DNA of 64,000 bases, from NCBI RefSeq assembly GCF_900142675.1, contig NZ_FRBS01000002.1, positions 62,001 to 126,000 on the forward strand, given 5' to 3'. Source of the stretch: Shouchella rhizosphaerae (GTDB taxonomy: Bacteria > Bacillota > Bacilli > Bacillales > Bacillaceae_D). Numbering within the stretch: position 1 is the first letter of the stretch; each line of letters begins with the position of its first letter. Positions 60,468 to 64,000 of the stretch are shown piece after piece. The position numbers were made by a program, and so were the translations under genes. The notes beneath the pieces were generated by a model, which did not search any database, was not told the DNA's origin, and saw only the letters and a list, made by a program, of their open reading frames with translations.

Positions 60468-61178
60468 ATGACAGAATTCAAACAAACCCCTCACATTAAT
60501 GCAAAAGGAGAGATCGCGGAAACGGTCCTTCTTCCTGGAGACCCGCTCCGGGCCAAATTTATTGCCGAACGTTTTTTGACGGATGTCGTCCAATTTAATA
60601 GTGTCCGCAATATGTTTGGATTTACCGGTACTTACAATGGCAAGCGTATTTCTGTCATGGGAACGGGAATGGGAATGCCGAGCATGGGCATTTACTCGTA
60701 TGAGCTCATTCATGTGTTCGGTGTTAAAAATTTGATCCGGGTTGGGTCCTGTGGCGCCCTTCAAGATGATTTGAACTTATATGACGTCATTTTAGGAATG
60801 GGGGCATCAACCAATTCCAACTATGTAAACCAATATCACTTGCCAGGTACATTCGCGCCACTTGCTTCTTATTCGTTACTCGAAAAAGCGAAAAAAGCGG
60901 CAGACGAAAAAGGCGTGCCTGTCCATGTCGGAAACATCCTTTCCAGCGACACATTCTATAATGCTGATGAAGACGCAGCAGGGAAATGGCGTGATATGGG
61001 AATTTTGGGGATTGAAATGGAAGCGGCGGCTTTGTATATGAATGCTGCCCAAGCCGGCGTTAATGCGCTTTGCATTTTGACGGTAAGCGACCACATATTT
61101 AAAGAGGAAGAAACAACAGCTGAAGAGCGGGAAACCTCGTTCACGAACATGATGGAAATTGCCCTAGAACTAGCCTAA
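60468..61178 (+). CDS. deoD: Purine nucleoside phosphorylase, DeoD type
   Basis: 236 residues, the hexameric bacterial type. Phosphate-binding [14 protein letters not shown] and [17 protein letters not shown], with [16 protein letters not shown] and the catalytic-type LTVSDH segment. It splits purine (deoxy)nucleosides with phosphate. AAGGAG precedes the ATG. Confidence 0.95.
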   Translation: MTEFKQTPHINAKGEIAETVLLPGDPLRAKFIAERFLTDVVQFNSVRNMFGFTGTYNGKRISVMGTGMGMPSMGIYSYELIHVFGVKNLIRVGSCGALQDDLNLYDVILGMGASTNSNYVNQYHLPGTFAPLASYSLLEKAKKAADEKGVPVHVGNILSSDTFYNADEDAAGKWRDMGILGIEMEAAALYMNAAQAGVNALCILTVSDHIFKEEETTAEERETSFTNMMEIALELA

Positions 61179-61186
61179 TTAAACTT

Positions 61187-61214
61187 AGCCCGAGAATCCA
61201 TCTCGGGCTGTTTT
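61187..61214 (+). terminator. Terminator of deoD
   Basis: AGCCCGAGA and TCTCGGGCT perfect 9-base arms, loop 5, followed by GTTTTA. Confidence 0.75.
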
Positions 61215-61260
61215 ATGCCTTTAAAACAGCCCTTACAGGAGTATATTGTCTGCAAGACAG

Positions 61261-61304
61261 TTGCGAAATGTCCGTTTGTCTGGTATAATTCGTAATCATT
61301 ACGA
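61261..61304 (+). promoter_or_regulatory. Zinc-regulated promoter with perfect Zur box (zagA)
   Basis: TTGCGA (61261-61266), 17-base spacer, TATAAT (61284-61289), immediately followed by TCGTAATCATTACGA (61290-61304), a perfect match to the B. subtilis Zur box TCGTAATNATTACGA. Repression by Zur when zinc is sufficient is expected. Confidence 0.9.
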
Positions 61305-61325
61305 TTTAAGTGTAGGAGGCAGCAA

Positions 61326-62513
61326 ATGAACGTACCTGTGACTGTGTTAAGCGGTTTTTTAGGAGCCGGGAAAACATCCGTGTTGAACCATGTGCTGAAT
61401 AACAGAAAACAGCAGCAGCGAATTGCTGTGATTGTCAATGATATGAGTGAAGTCAACATTGATGCTGATTTAGTAGAGCGAGGGGGATTTTCTCGGTCAG
61501 AAGAAAAACTGGTGGAACTGTCCAACGGTTGCATTTGTTGCACATTGCGAGAAGATTTGCTCGTTGAAGTCAGGCGTCTAATCGAAAACGGGGACATCGA
61601 TTATTTATTAATCGAATCAACAGGCATCTCAGAGCCGGTTCCAGTTGCCCAAACATTTACGTATGAAGATGAAGGGACAGGCATCGATTTAAAATCATTA
61701 TGTACGCTTGATACGATGGTGACGGTCGTCGATGCATACCGCTTCTGGAAAGATTTTGATTCAGGCGAGACGTTGCTAGACCGCAATCAAGGCACAGACG
61801 AAACAGATGAACGCACGATCGTAGAGCTGCTTGTCGATCAAATCGAATTTTGTGATGTGCTGATCGTGAATAAGGTGGACTTGCTTCAGGAAGAAGAAGT
61901 GAAGAAACTTATTTCGTTTTTAAAACATTTACAGCCCCATGCAAAAATCATCCAAACGGTAAATGGGCAAGTAGATCCAAACGAAATTATGAACACAGGA
62001 TTGTTTAATGAGGAACAAGCGATGGCTCATGAAACATGGGAAAAGGAATTGGAAAATGAACATGTTCCAGAAACCGATGAGTATGGCATCTCGTCTTTTG
62101 TGTTTAGAGATAGAAAGCCCTTTCATCCGCTGCGCTTTAAACAGTGGTGCGACCATTACCCTGACGAGGTGACACGGGCAAAGGGGACTGTTTGGGTAGC
62201 AAGCCGCAAAGAACTAGCACTCCAACTGTCACAGGCGGGTCCGCAAGCCGTTTTGCAGCCACTTGCGTATTGGATTGACAGTTTGCCTGCGGCCGAAAAA
62301 ATCCATATGAAGCAAAATCATCCAGAAATCGCTAGCAAATGGGATGACCGTTTTGGTGACCGTATCAACGAAATTGTATTTATTGGCATCGACATGGATG
62401 AAGCACAAATTCATAAAGAGCTGCAAGCATGCCTGTTGACCGATGAGGAGCTTTCGCAAGATTGGAGCCAGTTTGTCGATCCGTTTCCGTGGGTGGTTTC
62501 ACGCGCGAATTAA
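61326..62513 (+). CDS. zagA: COG0523 GTPase, zinc metallochaperone (YciC/ZagA-like)
   Basis: 395 residues, about the length of B. subtilis YciC/ZagA. GTP-binding GFLGAGKTS (P-loop), Zn-binding CXCC motif in SNGCICCTL (Cys69, Cys71, Cys72), ESTGISEP, NKVDL. C-terminal CobW_C domain with HPLRFKQW. Family knowledge: delivers zinc to zinc enzymes under starvation. Directly upstream of a zinc-independent ribosomal protein gene. TAGGAGG precedes the ATG. Confidence 0.93.
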   Translation: MNVPVTVLSGFLGAGKTSVLNHVLNNRKQQQRIAVIVNDMSEVNIDADLVERGGFSRSEEKLVELSNGCICCTLREDLLVEVRRLIENGDIDYLLIESTGISEPVPVAQTFTYEDEGTGIDLKSLCTLDTMVTVVDAYRFWKDFDSGETLLDRNQGTDETDERTIVELLVDQIEFCDVLIVNKVDLLQEEEVKKLISFLKHLQPHAKIIQTVNGQVDPNEIMNTGLFNEEQAMAHETWEKELENEHVPETDEYGISSFVFRDRKPFHPLRFKQWCDHYPDEVTRAKGTVWVASRKELALQLSQAGPQAVLQPLAYWIDSLPAAEKIHMKQNHPEIASKWDDRFGDRINEIVFIGIDMDEAQIHKELQACLLTDEELSQDWSQFVDPFPWVVSRAN

Positions 62514-62514
62514 A

Positions 62515-62529
62515 TCGTAATAATAATGA
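62515..62529 (+). promoter_or_regulatory. Second Zur-like box between zagA and rpsN
   Basis: TCGTAATAATAATGA differs from the Zur consensus TCGTAATNATTACGA at two positions. It starts one base after the zagA stop and lies 26 bases before rpsN, so rpsN may have its own zinc-regulated control. Confidence 0.6.
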
Positions 62530-62555
62530 TTTTCAATATTAAGGAGGCCAGAAAA

Positions 62556-62825
62556 ATGGCGAAAAAAGCAAAAGTACAAAAGGAATTAAAACGGCAAGAA
62601 CTTGTTGCCCAGTATGCTGAAAAGCGGAAAGAACTTAAAGAAAAAGGAGACTATGTTGCACTTGCAAAGCTGCCGCGGGATTCTGCCCCAAGCAGACTAA
62701 CGAGAAGATGCCGGAAAACCGGCCGTCCACGCGGTGTTTTGCGCGACTTTGAATTGTCTCGGATTGCTTTTCGGGAACTAGCCCATAAAGGGCAAATTCC
62801 TGGTGTCAAAAAAGCAAGCTGGTAA
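62556..62825 (+). CDS. rpsN: Alternative zinc-independent 30S ribosomal protein S14
   Basis: 89 residues. S14 core [20 protein letters not shown] with [27 protein letters not shown] at the end, but without the CXXC-X12-CXXC zinc ribbon of the housekeeping copy (C- form). Replaces S14 under zinc limitation. AAGGAGG lies before ATG 62556; the frame from 62526 starts in the Zur box. Confidence 0.95.
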   Translation: MAKKAKVQKELKRQELVAQYAEKRKELKEKGDYVALAKLPRDSAPSRLTRRCRKTGRPRGVLRDFELSRIAFRELAHKGQIPGVKKASW

Positions 62826-62870
62826 AGAAGGCATTTGCTCTCCTACATTATGTAAACCCCAGGTCAGATT

Positions 62871-62907
62871 ACGCCTGCTGTATGTATGGCAGGCGTGAGC
62901 TGTTTTT
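62871..62907 (+). terminator. Terminator of zagA-rpsN
   Basis: ACGCCTGC and GCAGGCGT perfect 8-base arms with a 10-base loop, then GAGCTGTTTTTA. Confidence 0.7.
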
Positions 62908-62928
62908 ATGTTACACGTGGAACATCAA

Positions 62929-62957
62929 TTGACATAACTGTTTTCTGGTGGTATGTT
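62929..62957 (+). promoter_or_regulatory. Promoter of the MutS2-paralogue leader
   Basis: TTGACA (62929-62934), 17-base spacer, TATGTT (62952-62957). Transcription would start near 62964, about 320 bases before the gene. Confidence 0.65.
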
Positions 62958-62994
62958 GAAGAAGTATTAAACCTTCATAGAGGGGGACGTTTTT

Positions 62995-63018
62995 ATGTAT
63001 CTGGTGGTTCTTAACTAA
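62995..63018 (+). CDS. Seven-codon leader peptide MYLVVLN
   Basis: ATG 62995 is preceded by GAGGGGG with 8-base spacing and runs seven sense codons to TAA at 63016. The peptide starts Met-Tyr-Leu like MsrDL (MYLIFM), the macrolide-stalled leader of msrD (recalled, not checked). Its last codons form the 5' arm of a large hairpin, so ribosome stalling here would change the downstream folding. Confidence 0.6.
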   Translation: MYLVVLN

Positions 63019-63103
63019 ATCCGTAATTGGATAGCTGGAAAGCGCAAAAAACGCAGTAGTTGAGCGTTTATTTGACTTGCGCGTTTTCAGAACAGTTAAG
63101 AAC
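63007..63103 (+). ncRNA. Leader hairpin overlapping the leader peptide
   Basis: GTTCTTAACT (63007-63016) inside the leader peptide pairs with AGTTAAGAAC (63094-63103), and an inner GAAAGCGCAA/TTGCGCGTTTTC stem encloses an AAACGC/GCGTTT hairpin. Likely part of an attenuator whose alternative pairing depends on ribosome position. Confidence 0.55.
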
Positions 63104-63158
63104 ACGTGATCATAGCTAAAAGGATGAATTTGCTATGGCGTAGTGTCATGGTTTTTTT
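63102..63158 (+). terminator. Leader terminator 1
   Basis: ACAC and CATAGC pair with GCTATG and GTGT around a 5x5 internal loop, with T7 at 63152-63158. Its start shares two bases with the hairpin arm that pairs with the leader peptide. Confidence 0.5.
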
Positions 63159-63201
63159 GTGTTGTCAAAAAAACGATGACGACTTGCCATTCGTTTACCT
63201 T

Positions 63202-63235
63202 GCCGTCATGAGCGATTGTTCATGGCGGCTTTTTG
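63202..63235 (+). terminator. Leader terminator 2
   Basis: GCCGTCATGA with TCATGGCGGC (one G-T pair), 8-base loop, then TTTTTG. It lies 50 bases before the MutS2-family start. Confidence 0.75.
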
Positions 63236-63284
63236 TTGTTTTAGAAAGGTGCTAAAGGATCGAATACAAAAGGAGGAAATTGAA

Positions 63285-64000
63285 ATGAACGAACAGACGC
63301 TTCACGCACTTGGTTTTTATGAACTGCTTGCTGATATCGCTGCTTATGCCCGCACAGAGACAGGCAAACAAGCAATTTTAGACATGCGTCCCCTTTATGA
63401 GCAAAACCGAATTGCCCAGCAATTGAATGAAACGAGAGAAGCAATGGCCATTGTGGCGAGGAGCAGCAGTGTGCCCATTCATTCAGCCAATGAACTAGAA
63501 AGTTATTTGCAACAAGCCCATAAAGGGCTCTATATTCGTGCCGATCAGCTTGCGCATGTCATCTCTTTTTTAGACCATTGCCGAAAATTAAAACGGTTCA
63601 TGAAAGACAAACATGCGATTGCCCCGATTGTAAGTGCTTATGCGTTTTCAATTGGCGATCTTCATGCTTTGGAAGAGCGCCTAGGCGCGTGCATACGCCT
63701 TGGCCAAGTGGATGACCATGCTTCAAGTGATTTGGCTTACGTCCGTCGGCAACTGCAAATCATCCAAACAAAACTAAAAGACAAAGCCCAGCAACTTGTC
63801 AACAATAAGCGTTACGCGCCGTACTTGCAGGATAAAACGATTGTGGACAGAGGAGGGAAACTTGCTCTCGCTGTAAAAAAAGAGTTTCGCACCAAAGTGG
63901 AGGGCACGGTGATTGACCAATCGTCTTCAGGGGCGACACTCTTTATTGAGCCAACTGCTTTAGGCGACATTCAAGAGGAACGGGCACTGCTGCAAATTGC
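63285..64000 (+). CDS. MutS2-family protein, 3' end outside window
   Basis: The first 238 codons of a MutS2-type protein: MNEQTLHALGFYELLADIAAY, a helical lever region, and the domain III segment GGKLALAVKKEFRTKVEGTV leading to DQSSSGATLFIEP, closely like housekeeping MutS2 (ASGATLFIEP). The ATPase domain and any Smr domain lie beyond 64000, so I cannot say whether it is full-length MutS2 or a shorter paralogue. MutS2 proteins act on collided ribosomes as well as DNA. AAAGGAGGA precedes the ATG. The long structured leader suggests regulation by translation stress. Confidence 0.85.
   Translation, partial: MNEQTLHALGFYELLADIAAYARTETGKQAILDMRPLYEQNRIAQQLNETREAMAIVARSSSVPIHSANELESYLQQAHKGLYIRADQLAHVISFLDHCRKLKRFMKDKHAIAPIVSAYAFSIGDLHALEERLGACIRLGQVDDHASSDLAYVRRQLQIIQTKLKDKAQQLVNNKRYAPYLQDKTIVDRGGKLALAVKKEFRTKVEGTVIDQSSSGATLFIEPTALGDIQEERALLQI

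Noticed and set aside
1-64000. CRISPR arrays, tRNA or rRNA genes, integrases, transposases, attachment sites or an origin
   Set aside because: None was seen on reading the window; repeats found are short operators or terminators.

Overview
The window looks like chromosome from a low-to-mid GC Gram-positive bacterium of the Bacillaceae. Start sites carry strong AGGAGG-type ribosome binding sites, with frequent TTG and GTG starts. There are CcpA-type cre boxes, canonical Zur boxes, a sigma-D-like promoter, a citR/citA pair, LytST, an ECF/DUF4179 pair and a MutS2-family gene. Overall gene content recalls an alkaliphilic Bacillus such as Shouchella (Bacillus) clausii; that species guess is inference. 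I saw no rRNA, tRNA, CRISPR, phage or insertion sequence.

Layout. 1-2.7 kb: end of an oligopeptide/dipeptide ABC operon (oppCDF type). 2.7-7.3 kb: an MMPL exporter with a secreted heptad-repeat partner, divergent from a TetR repressor with twin operators. 7.4-11.6 kb: LytS/LytT two-component system next to a CstA-family (probably pyruvate) transporter with a cre box. 11.6-15.2 kb: DinB-like, CGNR zinc finger and DUF1801 proteins, then an ECF sigma factor with a DUF4179 membrane partner. 15.5-23.5 kb: divergent sulfur-type operons, two LLM and two HpaB-like flavin monooxygenases against a MetQNI-type importer; both leaders share a conserved motif fused to a terminator. 23.7-26.4 kb: GNAT and a chemoreceptor. 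26.7-31.5 kb: an Ldh-family dehydrogenase divergent from GntR and a DctPQM TRAP transporter. 31.5-33.6 kb: citA/citR. 33.7-42.4 kb: a TAXI-TRAP importer, two GntR regulators, GlcD, GlcF and LhgO, which looks like a 2-hydroxyacid (possibly 2-hydroxyglutarate) pathway. 42.4-47 kb: PucR divergent from codBA with a candidate riboswitch. 47.3-54.3 kb: a small membrane protein and a maltodextrin locus (GH13 enzyme, MalEFG, LacI regulator). 54.5-60.3 kb: short-chain fatty acid transporter with 3-oxoacid CoA-transferase, a UbiD-family decarboxylase and a VOC dioxygenase. 60.5-62.9 kb: deoD and a zinc-starvation pair (zagA, zinc-free rpsN) with two Zur boxes. 62.9-64 kb: a seven-codon leader peptide, nested hairpins and two terminators in front of a truncated MutS2-family gene.

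Most of the window is carbon and sulfur scavenging: transporter plus first catabolic enzymes plus a local regulator, often with a visible operator. The observations I rate highest are the MutS2-paralogue attenuator (62.93-63.3 kb), the shared leader motif of the sulfur operons (20.56-20.83 kb), the codBA leader aptamer candidate (44.30-44.42 kb) and the 2-hydroxyacid operon.
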